The notes: generated from the sequence alone by a model not told the origin. Shown: positions 1-9,348, numbered from the stretch's first letter. The stretch: 64,000 nt of DNA from Phycicoccus sp. CSK15P-2 (GCF_016888005.1 NZ_JAFDVE010000025.1:62001-126000); one strand, 5' to 3'. A program made the numbers and translations.

Positions 1-313
1 TCCACGCGGAGAGCCGGGCGGGGTCCTTGTCGCCGCGCTTGCCGTGGCCGGGGTGGTGCTGCCACTCGTCCTCGCCGAGCTCGGCCACGACCCGGCGCAC
101 CCGCTCGACGTCGTCGCGGTCGGTGAGGTGCGCGCCGAGTGTGCAGCACCCGTCGTCCGGCCGGTCGGCGTAGATCCCCCGGCAGCCCGCCCCGAAGATG
201 CACGTCCAGCTCGAGGTGAGGAACGTGAGGTCGACGCGGAAGCGCTGGCCGGGCTCGTCCGGGTCGACGAACTCCGCCCAGGTCCGCGGGATGTCGAGGG
301 GGGCTTCCGGCAC
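1..313 (-). CDS. Conserved cysteine-containing hypothetical protein, 3' part missing
   Basis: The gene reads leftward from GTG 313 and runs off the window edge, leaving about 104 codons with no stop. The visible protein has a cysteine-rich core, with [10 protein letters not shown] near residue 35 and [10 protein letters not shown] near residue 53. This suggests a metal or Fe-S site. I recognise it only as a conserved actinobacterial hypothetical protein and assign no function. It is divergent from ppx, with a 125-bp gap between them. The GTG is preceded by a weak GGGTGG ribosome site. Confidence 0.55.
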   Translation of the reverse strand, partial: MPEAPLDIPRTWAEFVDPDEPGQRFRVDLTFLTSSWTCIFGAGCRGIYADRPDDGCCTLGAHLTDRDDVERVRRVVAELGEDEWQHHPGHGKRGDKDPARLSAW

Positions 314-438
314 GTGTCCACCCTAAGCACGCTGGGTCGTCGCACCGGCCCGGCGCCACGCCGTAGTGACCCGGGCCATGCCGCGCCGGCCCGGCGCCAC
401 GCCGTCCCGGCCCACGCCGTACCGGCTACCTTGCTCCC

Positions 439-1365
439 ATGCGCCTCGGGGTCATCGACGTCGGCTCGAACACCGTCCACCTGCTCGTCGTCGACGCCCA
501 CCCGGGCGCGCAGCCGCTGCCGGCGAGCAAGCACAAGATCGACCTGCGCCTCTCCGAGCACGTCACCGACGACGGCCACATCGCGGACGAGGGCCGCGAC
601 CGGCTCGCCGAGTTCGTCGCCCGCTGCCAGGAGGTCGCCGAGGACCAGGGCGCCGAGGACCTCCGGGGCTTCGTGACCAGCGCCATCCGGGAGGCCCCGA
701 ACGGCGACGACGTCCTCACCCACGTCGCCGACGAGACCGGTGTGCGCCTCGACGTCCTCACCGGCGAGGAGGAAGCCCGACTGACCTTCCTCGCCGTCCG
801 GAGATGGTTCGGGTGGTCCGCCGGCACGCTGCTCGTCGCCGACATCGGCGGCGGGTCCCTCGAGCTCGCGATGGGCATGGACGAGGACCCCGACGTCGCC
901 GTGTCCGTGCCGCTCGGCGCCGGGCGGGTCACCCGCGACCTCCTGCCCGGCGACCCGCCCGCCCTCGACGACGTCCGTGCCGCGCGCCGGCAGGTCCGGG
1001 CCACTATCGCCAAGGAGCTGCGCCCGATGGCCAAGGCCGGTGCACCGGACCGCGCCGTCGGGACGTCGAAGACGATGCGCTCGCTCGCCCGGATCTGCGG
1101 GGCCGCACCCAGCTCGGAGGGGATGTACGCCGAGCGGCTCCTGCCACTGGAGACCCTCACCGCGAAGCTGCCGGAGATCGCCGCCATGACGACGGCCCAG
1201 CGCGCCGACCTGCCGGGCGTCTCCCGGGCCCGGGCCCGGCAGATGCTCGCGGGAGCCATCGTCGCCGAGGCGACGATGGACCTCCTCGGCCTGGAGCACC
1301 TCGAGATCTGTCCGTGGGCGCTGCGCGAGGGCATCCTCCTGCGCCATCTCGACCGGATGGGCTGA
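439..1365 (+). CDS. ppx: Exopolyphosphatase, Ppx/GppA family
   Basis: The 308-residue product should hydrolyse terminal phosphate from polyphosphate or ppGpp-type substrates in the cytoplasm. The N-terminus carries the sugar-kinase/Hsp70-fold phosphate-1 motif [16 protein letters not shown], and a second nucleotide loop, [10 protein letters not shown], lies near residue 135. Length matches the short actinobacterial Ppx1 type (Rv0496), not the 500-residue enterobacterial enzyme. The next gene follows 1 bp after its stop, so the two are probably co-transcribed. In mycobacteria ppx1 likewise sits a few genes upstream of proC. Confidence 0.9.
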   Translation: MRLGVIDVGSNTVHLLVVDAHPGAQPLPASKHKIDLRLSEHVTDDGHIADEGRDRLAEFVARCQEVAEDQGAEDLRGFVTSAIREAPNGDDVLTHVADETGVRLDVLTGEEEARLTFLAVRRWFGWSAGTLLVADIGGGSLELAMGMDEDPDVAVSVPLGAGRVTRDLLPGDPPALDDVRAARRQVRATIAKELRPMAKAGAPDRAVGTSKTMRSLARICGAAPSSEGMYAERLLPLETLTAKLPEIAAMTTAQRADLPGVSRARARQMLAGAIVAEATMDLLGLEHLEICPWALREGILLRHLDRMG

Positions 1366-1366
1366 C

Positions 1367-2191
1367 GTGCCGGTCGGTCCCGACCCCGACCCCGTGCCCG
1401 TGCGGGCGCCGCGCGTCGGGCTCGCCACCGCCTCGGTGTACCCCGAGGGCTGCGCCGCGGCCTTCGCCACCGCGGCCCGGCTCGGCTACGACGGCGTCGA
1501 GGTCATGGTCTGGACCGACCCGCTGACCCAGGAGGCCGGTGCGCTGCGCCGGCTCGCCGAGCACCACGGCATGCGCATCCTCTCGGTCCACGCCCCGACG
1601 CTCCTCGTGACCCAGCGGGTCTGGGGTGCCGACCCGTGGGGGAAGGTCGACCGTTCCGTCGAGCTCGCCTACGAGGTCGGGGCGGAGGTCGTCGTCCTCC
1701 ACCCGCCGTTCCGGTGGCAGCGCGAGTACGCCCGAGGGTTCGTCGACGGCATCGCGCTGCGCGAGCACGACAGCGGCATCCGGCTCGCGGTCGAGAACAT
1801 GTACCCGTGGCGGGCGCCGCGCTCGCGCGAGCTCGAGGCCTACCTCCCGCACTGGGACCCAGTGCCGCAGCCCTACGACTCGGTCACCCTCGACCTGTCG
1901 CACACCGCGACCGCCGGCTCCGACGCGCTTGCGATGGTCGACGCGCTGGGGCGCCGCCTCGCCCACCTGCACCTGGCGGACGGGACCGGGTCCGCGCGCG
2001 ACGAGCACCTCGTCCCGGGACGAGGGCGGCAGCCGTGCGGACCGGTCCTGGAGCGGCTCGCGTCCGGCGGCTTCGCGGGCGACGTCGTCGTCGAGGTCGG
2101 GACCCGGCGTGGTGACCAGGCACGACGCGAGCTCGACCTCGCCGAGTCGCTCGCCTTCGCCCGTCTGCACCTCGAGCCCGTCCCCGGCTGA
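1367..2191 (+). CDS. Sugar phosphate isomerase/epimerase-like TIM-barrel protein
   Basis: The 274-residue protein belongs to the xylose-isomerase-like TIM-barrel superfamily (AP endonuclease 2 type). Typical strand ends are visible: VEVMVWTD near 44, VLHPPF near 105, VENMYPW near 136, [10 protein letters not shown] near 168 and VVEVGTR near 248. The acidic and histidine residues there would bind a metal. The substrate is unknown. The GTG start lies 1 bp after the ppx stop, so translation is probably coupled. The ppx-epimerase-proC neighbourhood is conserved in actinobacteria (Rv0496/Rv0498/Rv0500), which suggests an old shared role that has not been defined. Confidence 0.8.
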   Translation: MPVGPDPDPVPVRAPRVGLATASVYPEGCAAAFATAARLGYDGVEVMVWTDPLTQEAGALRRLAEHHGMRILSVHAPTLLVTQRVWGADPWGKVDRSVELAYEVGAEVVVLHPPFRWQREYARGFVDGIALREHDSGIRLAVENMYPWRAPRSRELEAYLPHWDPVPQPYDSVTLDLSHTATAGSDALAMVDALGRRLAHLHLADGTGSARDEHLVPGRGRQPCGPVLERLASGGFAGDVVVEVGTRRGDQARRELDLAESLAFARLHLEPVPG

Positions 2192-2261
2192 CCGGCCACC
2201 GCCCCGCCGCCACCCCGCGGGGACCCTCGACGACAGGCCGCGGAGGTGCCATCGTCAGTGC

Positions 2262-3116
2262 ATGGACAGTGACGCCGTCGTCGTCGAGCACCTGCGCGTC
2301 CAGCGCGGTGGACGCGACGTCCTGCCGGACCTCTCGGTACGCGTCCCCGAGGGCCAGGTGGTCGGGCTGCTCGGCCCGAGCGGCGGCGGCAAGTCGACCC
2401 TCATGCGCTCCGTCGTCGGCGTCCAGGTGGTCGCCGGCGGGACCGTCACCGTCCTCGGCGAGCCCGCCGGGTCACCCGGCCTGCGCCGCCGCGTCGGTTA
2501 CCTGACCCAGGCGCCGAGCGTCTACGCCGACCTCTCGGTGCGCGCCAACGTCCGCTACTTCGCCCGGGTCGTCGGCGTCGACCCCGAGGCCGCCGACCGG
2601 GCCGTCGAGGCCGTCGACCTCGCCGGACACGCCGACGCCCGGGTCGAGAACCTCTCCGGCGGGCAGCTCTCGCGAGCGAGCCTCGCGTGCACGCTCGTCG
2701 GCGACCCCGACCTCCTCGTCCTCGACGAGCCGACCGTCGGGCTCGACCCCGTCCTGCGCCGCGAGCTGTGGAGCATCTTCCGGGGCCTCGCCGAGCAGGG
2801 ACGCACGCTGCTCGTCTCGAGCCACGTCATGGACGAGGCGGTCCGGTGCGACCGCCTGCTCCTCCTGCGCGACGGCAGCATCCTCAGCGACTCGACCCTC
2901 GCCGAGCTCCTCGAGCGCACCGGGGCCGAGGACGCCGAGTCGGCGTTCCTCGCCCTCGTCGACGAGGCGGGCGGCCGTACCCCCGACAGTGGCCGAACCG
3001 CCGACCGTGGCGCCCCCGACGGTGGCCGACCGGACGGTGGCACCCCGGACGATGGCACCCCGGACGGCGGCTACCACGGACGGCACCTCGTCGACGAGGA
3101 GGACGAGCCCTCGTGA
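2262..3116 (+). CDS. ABC transporter ATP-binding protein (exporter type)
   Basis: The 284-residue ATPase energises the permease encoded immediately downstream. Walker A is GPSGGGKST near residue 39, the Q-loop follows RRVGYLTQAP, the signature is LSGGQLSRASLA near 134 and Walker B is LLVLDEPTVGLDP near 157; the switch histidine lies in VSSHVMDEA. It resembles the drug/ABC-2 exporter ATPases (DrrA/CcmA type). I chose ATG 2262 because the ABC domain begins there; in-frame codons upstream overlap the epimerase gene. The C-terminal 45 residues form a low-complexity Pro-Asp-Gly tail outside the fold. Its stop overlaps the permease GTG. Confidence 0.88.
   Translation: MDSDAVVVEHLRVQRGGRDVLPDLSVRVPEGQVVGLLGPSGGGKSTLMRSVVGVQVVAGGTVTVLGEPAGSPGLRRRVGYLTQAPSVYADLSVRANVRYFARVVGVDPEAADRAVEAVDLAGHADARVENLSGGQLSRASLACTLVGDPDLLVLDEPTVGLDPVLRRELWSIFRGLAEQGRTLLVSSHVMDEAVRCDRLLLLRDGSILSDSTLAELLERTGAEDAESAFLALVDEAGGRTPDSGRTADRGAPDGGRPDGGTPDDGTPDGGYHGRHLVDEEDEPS
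2982..3071 (+). repeat. Six 15-bp in-frame repeats, pentapeptide tail
   Basis: Near the 3' end of the ABC ATPase gene, six consecutive 15-bp units encode PDSGR-TADRG-APDGG-RPDGG-TPDDG-TPDGG. The last three units are the most alike (about 12 of 15 bases). This is a minisatellite-like coding repeat that would extend a disordered, acidic, glycine-rich tail. Copy number is likely to vary between strains. Confidence 0.75.
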
Positions 3117-3853
3117 ACCCGCGGATCACCCTCGCCACCGCCGGCCGCATCCTGCGCCAGCTGCGCGGCGACCACCGAACGGTCGCCCTCATGCTCGTCG
3201 TGCCCTGCGTGCTCCTCGGCCTCCTCGCGTGGGTCTACTCGGACGCCCCGGGGGACGTCTTCGACCGGATCGGTCCGGCGCTGCTCGGGGTGTTCCCGCT
3301 CGTCGTCATGTTCATCGTCACGAGCATCGCGACCCTGCGGGAGCGGACCACCGGCACCCTGGAGCGGCTCCTCACCACACCGCTCGGCAAGGGCGACCTC
3401 ATGCTCGGCTACGCCCTCGCGTTCGGGGTCATGGCGCTGCTGCAGGCCGTCATCGCCAGCAGCTTCGCGATCTGGGTCTGCGGGCTCGACATCGCCGGCC
3501 CGGTGTGGCTGCTCGTCGTCATCGCGGTCGTCGACGCGGTGCTCGGCACGGCCCTCGGGCTGCTCGCCAGCGGCTTCGCGCGCACGGAGTTCCAGGCGGT
3601 CCAGTTCATGCCGGCGTTCATCCTCCCGCAGTTCCTCCTCTGCGGGCTGCTCATGCCGCGCGACCGCATGCCCGGCGTCCTCGAGACCGTCTCGGACGTC
3701 CTCCCGCTGTCCTACGCGGTCGACGCGATGAAGGACGTCACCGCCACGGCCGACCCGCTCGGGGACGTCCTGCCGAGCCTCGGCGTCATGCTGCTCTGGG
3801 TCGCCGCGGCGCTCGTGCTCGGCAGCCTGACCTTGCGTCGCCGTACCCCCTGA
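3113..3853 (+). CDS. ABC-2 type exporter permease
   Basis: The 246-residue membrane protein has about six hydrophobic segments: LMLVVPCVLLGLLAWV near 27, LLGVFPLVVMFIV near 56, a pair near 103-150, FILPQFLLCGLLM near 175, and a final one near 225. A typical ABC-2 coupling region, RERTTGTLERLLTTPL, sits near 77. It partners the ATPase upstream; its GTG overlaps that gene's stop by 3 bp (GTGA), a sign of coupled translation. The likely role is drug or lipid-type export. The substrate cannot be read from the sequence. Confidence 0.85.
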   Translation: MNPRITLATAGRILRQLRGDHRTVALMLVVPCVLLGLLAWVYSDAPGDVFDRIGPALLGVFPLVVMFIVTSIATLRERTTGTLERLLTTPLGKGDLMLGYALAFGVMALLQAVIASSFAIWVCGLDIAGPVWLLVVIAVVDAVLGTALGLLASGFARTEFQAVQFMPAFILPQFLLCGLLMPRDRMPGVLETVSDVLPLSYAVDAMKDVTATADPLGDVLPSLGVMLLWVAAALVLGSLTLRRRTP

Positions 3854-3875
3854 CGTCCCCGATAGCCTGCTGACC

Positions 3876-4826
3876 GTGGACGCCTCAGACCTGCTCCGCG
3901 GAGCGCTCCTGCAGATCTCCGAGTCCGACACCGTGCGATCGGCCGTCGTCAAGGCGCCGATGAGCCGGGCCGTCGTCGCCCGCTACGTGGCGGGGGAGGA
4001 GGTGCCCGACGCCGTCCGGGTCACGGGCGGGCTGCGCACGACGAACCGGCTCGCGACGATCGACCATCTCGGCGAGGACGTCACCGACCGCGCCCAGGCC
4101 GAGCACACCCGGGACACCTACGTGGCCCTGCTCGACGCCCTCTCCGAAGCCGACCTCGCCCGGTTCGGCGCAGCCGAGGTCAGCGTCAAGCTGAGCGCCG
4201 TCGGCCAGTCCATCCCCGGGGACGGCGACGCCATCGCCCTCGACCACGCCCGGGAGATCTGCGCGGCGGCCGAGCGCGCCGGCACGACCGTCACCCTCGA
4301 CATGGAGGACCACACGACGACCGACCGCACCCTCGAGGCGGTCCGGGCGCTGCGCGAGGACTTCCCGTGGGTCGGTGCGGTCCTCCAGGCCTACCTGCAC
4401 CGCACCGAGGCCGACTGTCGCGACCTCGCCGGGGAGGGCAGCCGCGTCCGGCTCTGTAAGGGCGCCTACAACGAGCCGTCGTCGGTCGCCTTCCAGGACG
4501 GCGACGACGTCGACCTCTCCTACGTCCGCTGCCTCAAGGTGCTCATGGCCGGCGAGGGCTACCCGATGGTCGCGAGCCACGACCCCCGGCTCGTCGAGAT
4601 CGCCCAGGCGCTCGCGAGCCACCACGGCCGCACCCCGGACTCCTACGAGTTCCAGATGCTCCTCGGCGTCCGGGCCGTCGAGCAGAAGCGGATCGCCGAC
4701 CGCGGCCACCAGATGCGGGTCTACGTCCCGTTCGGCGAGGACTGGTACGGCTACCTCGTCCGGCGCCTCGCCGAGCGGCCGGCCAACGTCCGCTTCTTCC
4801 TCCGGTCCCTCGCCTCGAGCGGCTGA
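3876..4826 (+). CDS. putB: Proline dehydrogenase (monofunctional)
   Basis: This FAD enzyme oxidises proline to 1-pyrroline-5-carboxylate, the first step of proline catabolism. The 316-residue length is that of the monofunctional PutB/PRODH type, with no aldehyde dehydrogenase domain. Diagnostic stretches are EVSVKLSAVG (near 104), VTLDMEDHTTTDRT (near 140), RLCKGAYNEP (near 192) and VASHDPRLV (near 230), ending in the RRLAERPANVRFFLRS signature. It begins with GTG 3876. proC, which makes proline from P5C, follows 83 bp downstream, so opposing steps of proline metabolism are adjacent. Confidence 0.92.
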   Translation: MDASDLLRGALLQISESDTVRSAVVKAPMSRAVVARYVAGEEVPDAVRVTGGLRTTNRLATIDHLGEDVTDRAQAEHTRDTYVALLDALSEADLARFGAAEVSVKLSAVGQSIPGDGDAIALDHAREICAAAERAGTTVTLDMEDHTTTDRTLEAVRALREDFPWVGAVLQAYLHRTEADCRDLAGEGSRVRLCKGAYNEPSSVAFQDGDDVDLSYVRCLKVLMAGEGYPMVASHDPRLVEIAQALASHHGRTPDSYEFQMLLGVRAVEQKRIADRGHQMRVYVPFGEDWYGYLVRRLAERPANVRFFLRSLASSG

Positions 4827-4909
4827 CGGCTAGGGTCGAGCGCCGCACCACACACCACCACGACGTCGCTCCTGCGCCCTGCCGGTCGCAGCGTGACAGA
4901 GGAGGAGCC

Positions 4910-5710
4910 ATGGGAACCGTCGCGATCTTCGGGGCCGGGGTCATGGGCGAGACGCTCCTGTCGGGGCTGCTGCGCGCCGGCCGTCCGGTCGACGCCCTCG
5001 TCATCACCGAGCGCCGTCCGGAGCGCGCGGCCGAGCTCACCGAGCGCTACGGCGTCCGGGTCCTCGACAACGCCGAGGCCGCGGCCGCGGCCGACACGCT
5101 CGTCCTCGTCGTCAAGCCGCAGGACATGGGCACCCTGCTCGACGAGATAGCGCCGCACGTCGACCCCGGCAACCTCGTCGTCAGCCTCGCCGCGGGGATC
5201 ACCACCGGCTTCCTCGAGGCCCGGCTGCCCGAGGGCCGCTCGGTCGTGCGGGTCATGCCGAACACGCCGGCCCTCGTCGACCAGGGGATGGCCGCCGTCT
5301 CCGGAGGCGCGCACTGCCCGCCGGAGCACCTCGCCGAGGCCCAGGAGCTGCTCGCCGCGACGGGCAAGGTGGTCGAGGTCCCCGAGCGGATGCTGGACGC
5401 CGTCACGGCGATCTCCGGCAGCGGTCCCGCGTACATCTTCTACGTCGTCGAGGCCATGATCGAGGCCGGCGTCGTCCTCGGGATGCCTCGTCAGACGGCC
5501 ACCGACCTCGTCGTCCAGACCCTCTACGGGGCCGCGACGATGATCAGGGAGACCGGCCAGCACCCCACCGTCCTGCGCGAGCAGGTGACCTCACCGGGTG
5601 GGACGACCGCCGCCGCGCTGCGCGAGCTCGACGACCACAAGGTCCGCGCCGCGTTCATCAGCGCGATGGAGGCCGCGGCCACCCGCAGCCGCGAGCTCGC
5701 CGGTGGCTGA
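4910..5710 (+). CDS. proC: Pyrroline-5-carboxylate reductase
   Basis: The 266-residue enzyme reduces P5C to proline with NAD(P)H. The N-terminal Rossmann motif is AIFGAGVMGETLL, and the proline-binding C-terminal domain has AISGSGPAYIFYVVEAM near 165 and the P5CR signature QVTSPGGTTAAALREL near 226. ATG 4910 has a good GAGGAG ribosome site 4 bp upstream. The 3' end overlaps the following GNAT gene by 8 bp. Confidence 0.95.
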   Translation: MGTVAIFGAGVMGETLLSGLLRAGRPVDALVITERRPERAAELTERYGVRVLDNAEAAAAADTLVLVVKPQDMGTLLDEIAPHVDPGNLVVSLAAGITTGFLEARLPEGRSVVRVMPNTPALVDQGMAAVSGGAHCPPEHLAEAQELLAATGKVVEVPERMLDAVTAISGSGPAYIFYVVEAMIEAGVVLGMPRQTATDLVVQTLYGAATMIRETGQHPTVLREQVTSPGGTTAAALRELDDHKVRAAFISAMEAAATRSRELAGG

Positions 5711-6248
5711 CGCCGCCGGGCAGCCGACAGACCCGGGCGCCGCCCCCGGCATCGGACCTGCCCTGCGGGTCGAGCGGGTCACCGAGGACTCCTGGCGGGC
5801 CTACCGGGACGTCCGGCAGGCATCGCTCCTCGACAGCCCCCGCGCGTTCTGGACCACGTACGCCGAGAGCGCCGCGCGCACCGACGAGGAGTGGCGCGAG
5901 CGGGCCGCGTCCACGGGCCTCACCTGGCTCGCGTGGCACGCAGAGCGCCCGGTCGGCACTGTCGGGCTCTGGCACGCCCCACACCTCGCCGACGACGAGG
6001 TCCACCTCGTCGGGATGTGGGTCGCGGCCCCGGCGCGCGGCACCGGGGCCGCGGACGCCCTCGTCGACACGGCGCTCGCCGAGGCCCGGCGGCAGGGGTG
6101 GACCCGCGTCCTCCTCGACGCCGCCCGCGAGAACGGCCGCGCGGCACGCTTCTACCGTCGCCGGGGCTTCGTCCCGACCGGCGAGACGGGCACCATGCCG
6201 TGGGACCCCACCTGCGTCGAGGAGCGGATGGCGCTCGACCTGCGCTGA
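5703..6248 (+). CDS. GNAT family N-acetyltransferase
   Basis: About 181 residues with the GNAT fold. The acetyl-CoA loop is represented by GMWVAAPARGTGAADALVDTAL (motif A, near residue 110) and by LLDAARENGRAARFYRRRGFVPTGE (motif B, near 140). The substrate is unknown. GTG 5703 overlaps the proC stop, which suggests coupled translation. A second, related GNAT follows and shares the opening RxxRxxSLxxSPxAF-type pattern with this one, so the two look like an old tandem duplication. Confidence 0.8.
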   Translation: MADAAGQPTDPGAAPGIGPALRVERVTEDSWRAYRDVRQASLLDSPRAFWTTYAESAARTDEEWRERAASTGLTWLAWHAERPVGTVGLWHAPHLADDEVHLVGMWVAAPARGTGAADALVDTALAEARRQGWTRVLLDAARENGRAARFYRRRGFVPTGETGTMPWDPTCVEERMALDLR

Positions 6249-6307
6249 CGCCAGTTCGTTTCCCCCGGTTGCCGCACCCTGAGGGTGTCGTGAGAAGGTG
6301 ACGTGCC

Positions 6308-6832
6308 ATGAGCGACATCACGGTCCGCCCGCTGGGCGTGGACGAGTGGGAGCAGTACCGCTCCATGCGGCTGACCGCGCTGTCGGAGTCCCCCGAGGCG
6401 TTCGTCGCGGCACACGCCGACGAGGAGGCGGAGCCCGACGACTTCTGGCTGGCCCGGATGAGGCGCTCGACCCGTCTGCTCGCCGAGCGCGACGGTGAGG
6501 GCCTCGGCATCGCGAGCGTCGGCGACTACGCGGACGAGGAGGGCGTCGCCCAGCTCTTCGGGCTGTGGGTGCGTCCCGAGGCGCGCGGCAGCGGTGTCGC
6601 CGCCCGTCTCGTCAAGGCAGGCGCCCAGGTGGCGGCCGAGCAGGGCCGCGGCCAGCTCTACTACTGGGTGGGCACCGAGAACGGCCGGGCGGTCGCGTTC
6701 GCGAGCAGCTTCGGCTTCCGGCCCACCGGTCACCGCCGTCCGATGCGGGTGCGCTCCGAGGACGACGGCGAGGAGGAGGTCGCGATGACCCTCGCTCTCG
6801 GCGGCGACCGCGGGGGCATCCCGAGCCTCTGA
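6308..6832 (+). CDS. GNAT family N-acetyltransferase (paralogue of the upstream gene)
   Basis: The 174-residue GNAT protein has motif A LWVRPEARGSGVAARLVKAG near residue 80 and motif B YYWVGTENGRAVAFASSFGF near 118. Its N-terminal half (MRLTALSESPEAFVAAHADE) matches the arrangement in the GNAT at 5703-6248. ATG 6308 lies 7 bp after GAGAAGG. It converges on the TrkA-like gene with only 1 bp between stop codons. No substrate can be assigned. Confidence 0.8.
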   Translation: MSDITVRPLGVDEWEQYRSMRLTALSESPEAFVAAHADEEAEPDDFWLARMRRSTRLLAERDGEGLGIASVGDYADEEGVAQLFGLWVRPEARGSGVAARLVKAGAQVAAEQGRGQLYYWVGTENGRAVAFASSFGFRPTGHRRPMRVRSEDDGEEEVAMTLALGGDRGGIPSL

Positions 6833-6833
6833 G

Positions 6834-7502
6834 CTACGGGCGGGCCGCGAGCCGCTCGATGAGCGTCGTCGGGCCGCTCACGATGAGGGTGTCGTGCGCC
6901 GACACCTTCGTCGAGGGGACCGCGTAGGTGAAGTCCTCCCCCGGGGCCTTCACGCCCACCACCGTCACGCCGTACTTGCTGCGCACCTGGCTCTGTTCGA
7001 GCGTGAACCCGATCGTCTCGGTCGGGGGGCGCATCTTGACGATGGCGAAGCCGTCGTCGAACTCGATGTAGTCCTGCATCCGGCCGCCGACGAGATGGGC
7101 GACCCGGCGTCCGGTGTCGGCCTCCGGGCGGACGATGTGGTGCACGCCGATGCGGTCGAGGATGCGGGCGTGCTCCGGCGAGAGCGCCTTGGCCCAGATG
7201 GCCGGCACCCCGGCGTCCACGAGGTTCGCGGCCGCGAGCACCGACGCCTCCACCGACGAGCCGATCGCGACGACGGCGATGGGGAAGCGCCCGGCCTTGG
7301 CGTCCCGGATGACTCCGGCGTCGCTCGCGTCGCCGTGGACGACCTGGCTGATCCGGCCGAGGAACTTCTCGGCGAGGAAGCCGTCCTTCTCGATGACGGT
7401 GACCTTGTGGCCGAGCCGCCGCAGCTCGAGCGCCGCGGCGGCGCCGAACCGGCCGAGCCCGATGACGAGCACCTCGTCGTCGGTGCGCGAGCCCTTACCC
7501 AT
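6834..7502 (-). CDS. TrkA/KtrA-type potassium channel regulatory (RCK) protein
   Basis: The 222-residue cytosolic protein has an N-terminal RCK Rossmann domain (VLVIGLGRFGAAAALELRRLG, with VTVIEKD as the ligand-binding acidic strand end) and a C-terminal TrkA-C domain from about residue 140. This is the architecture of KtrA/TrkA gating subunits that bind nucleotides and control a K+ channel. No membrane partner (KtrB/TrkH) is in the window, so it must pair with one encoded elsewhere. ATG 7502; divergent from acuC. Confidence 0.82.
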   Translation of the reverse strand: MGKGSRTDDEVLVIGLGRFGAAAALELRRLGHKVTVIEKDGFLAEKFLGRISQVVHGDASDAGVIRDAKAGRFPIAVVAIGSSVEASVLAAANLVDAGVPAIWAKALSPEHARILDRIGVHHIVRPEADTGRRVAHLVGGRMQDYIEFDDGFAIVKMRPPTETIGFTLEQSQVRSKYGVTVVGVKAPGEDFTYAVPSTKVSAHDTLIVSGPTTLIERLAARP

Positions 7503-7571
7503 CTCGACCTCCCGGAGTCACTGGCTGCGGGCCCAGCCTGCCACGGACCGCCCGGCGAGTAGCGTGCATCC

Positions 7572-8762
7572 ATGGGCCATCGGACGAGCGTCGTGTGGGA
7601 CGACGTGTTCTGCGCCTACGACTTCGGCCCGGACCACCCGATGGGCCCGGTGCGCCTGGACCTCACGACCCGGCTCGCCCGGGCGCTCGGGGTGCTCGAC
7701 CACGTCGACGTCGTCGCACCCGCGGTGGCTCCGGACGAGCTCCTCACGACCGTGCACGAGGCCGAGTACGTCGCGGCGGTGCGGGCCGCCTCGGACGACC
7801 CCCGGCTCGCCGACCCTCGCCGTGGTCTGGGCACCGACGACGACCCCGCGTTCGTGGGCATGCACGACGCGTCCGCCCGGGTGGTCCAGGGGACCGTCGA
7901 CCTCTGCCGGCGTGTCTGGGAGGGCGAGACCGATCACGGCGTGAACTTCTGCGGAGGCCTGCACCACGCGATGCCGACGCACGCGAGCGGCTTCTGCATC
8001 TACAACGACATCGCGGTCGGCATCCAGTGGCTGCTCGACCACGGCGTCGACCGCGTCGCGTACGTCGACATCGACGTCCACCACGGAGACGGCGTCGAGC
8101 GGGTGTTCTGGAACGACCCCCGGGTCCTCACGGTCTCGCTCCACGAGAACGGCCGGCACCTCTTCCCCGGCACCGGCTGGCCCGGCGACGTCGGCGGCCC
8201 CGAGGCACGGGGCAGCGCCGCCAACGTCGCGCTCCCCCCGGGGACGACGGACGCCTCGTGGCTGCGCGCCCTCGACGCCGTCGTGCCCCCGCTCGTCCGC
8301 GCCTTCCGCCCCGAGGTCCTCGTCACCCAGCACGGCTGCGACACCCACCTCGAGGACCCGCTCGCCCATCTCGCGATCACCGTCGACGCCCAGCGCCGGG
8401 CCCACGACGAGCTGCACGACCTCGCCCACGAGGTGTGCGACGGACGCTGGGTCGCGGTCGGCGGGGGCGGTTACGAGCTCGTCGACGTCGTCCCCCGGTC
8501 CTGGACGCACCTGACCGCCATCGCCGCACACACCCCCGTCCAGCTCGGCACGCCCGTCCCCGAGGACTGGCGGGCGCACGTCCAGCGGCTGTTCGGCCGG
8601 CCGGGTCCGAGGCGGATGGGGGACCTGCCCGCCGACCGGTTGCCCATCTGGGTCCAGCCGTGGACGATGGGACACAACCCGGACAACCCGGTCGACCACG
8701 CGGTGTTCGCCACCCGGCAGGCCGTCTTCCCGCACCACGGGCTCGACCCCTGGTTCGACTGA
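7572..8762 (+). CDS. acuC: Acetoin utilisation protein AcuC / histone-deacetylase-like hydrolase
   Basis: The 396-residue arginase/deacetylase-fold enzyme probably removes acetyl groups from lysine (in Bacillus it targets acetyl-CoA synthetase). Zinc-site and catalytic motifs are present: GGLHHAMPTHASGFCIYND near 133-150, VAYVDIDVHHGDGVERVF near 160-178, HENGRHLFPGTG near 190, and VGGGGYEL near 297. Length fits AcuC. ATG 7572 is the first start after the divergent RCK gene, whose start is 69 bp away. Confidence 0.85.
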   Translation: MGHRTSVVWDDVFCAYDFGPDHPMGPVRLDLTTRLARALGVLDHVDVVAPAVAPDELLTTVHEAEYVAAVRAASDDPRLADPRRGLGTDDDPAFVGMHDASARVVQGTVDLCRRVWEGETDHGVNFCGGLHHAMPTHASGFCIYNDIAVGIQWLLDHGVDRVAYVDIDVHHGDGVERVFWNDPRVLTVSLHENGRHLFPGTGWPGDVGGPEARGSAANVALPPGTTDASWLRALDAVVPPLVRAFRPEVLVTQHGCDTHLEDPLAHLAITVDAQRRAHDELHDLAHEVCDGRWVAVGGGGYELVDVVPRSWTHLTAIAAHTPVQLGTPVPEDWRAHVQRLFGRPGPRRMGDLPADRLPIWVQPWTMGHNPDNPVDHAVFATRQAVFPHHGLDPWFD

Positions 8763-8774
8763 GCCGGATGGTGC

Positions 8775-8796
8775 GACACCCGAAACAACGGGTGTC
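8775..8796 (+). terminator. Stem-loop after acuC
   Basis: A perfect 8-bp stem (GACACCCG / CGGGTGTC) with a 6-base loop AAACAA begins 12 bp after the acuC stop. No clear T-run follows, so it is either a weak intrinsic terminator or a 3'-end stabiliser. Confidence 0.5.
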
Positions 8797-8853
8797 CGTT
8801 CGGCGTGTCGACTGGACAATCGGCTGTCAATCTGGCCATTTCCCTTCCCAGCC

Positions 8854-8879
8854 GTCACAACTGCCCCTATGGTTGCGAC
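8854..8879 (+). promoter_or_regulatory. Imperfect inverted repeat upstream of the small HTH gene
   Basis: GTCACAAC and GTTGCGAC flank a 10-bp centre (one mismatch from a perfect inverted repeat). It lies 68 bp before the HTH start, where a promoter or operator would be. Small excisionase-like regulators often control themselves, so an autoregulatory site is plausible but unproven. Confidence 0.3.
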
Positions 8880-8947
8880 AGCACGACGCAGGGAAGCATG
8901 CCGGTGCTGATGTCCGGCACCTGCGACGGCGGAATAACGAGGTCACG

Positions 8948-9148
8948 ATGTCCACGGAGCGCCAGCTCGGGGAAGTGCGGTTCCTCACCGTCGCCGAGGT
9001 CGCCACGATCATGCGCGTGTCGAAGATGACGGTCTACCGCATGGTCCACGCCGGGGAGCTCCCGGCGATCCGTGTCGGCCGATCGTTCCGGGTCCCGGAG
9101 GACGAGGTGCACGCCTACCTCCGCGGCTCGTACGTCGACACGGCCTGA
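8948..9148 (+). CDS. Excisionase-family helix-turn-helix protein (BldC-like)
   Basis: A 66-residue MerR/excisionase-type winged HTH. The recognition region is LTVAEVATIMRVSKMTVYRM and the wing is ELPAIRVGRSFRVPEDEVHAYL. This small protein normally follows proC in actinobacteria (for example Rv0500A) and is then followed by a tiny basic AURKAIP1/COX24-domain protein. That tiny gene is missing here: a G/C homopolymer tract begins 18 bp after the stop. ATG 8948 was chosen as the start preceding the conserved RFLTVAEVA core. Confidence 0.85.
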   Translation: MSTERQLGEVRFLTVAEVATIMRVSKMTVYRMVHAGELPAIRVGRSFRVPEDEVHAYLRGSYVDTA

Positions 9149-9166
9149 TCCGCACCCCACCGTCGA

Positions 9167-9348
<182 letters not shown>

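Noticed and set aside
2982-3071. Possible CRISPR-like repeats
   Set aside because: The units are 15 bp, contiguous, in frame and without spacers; no cas genes are present.
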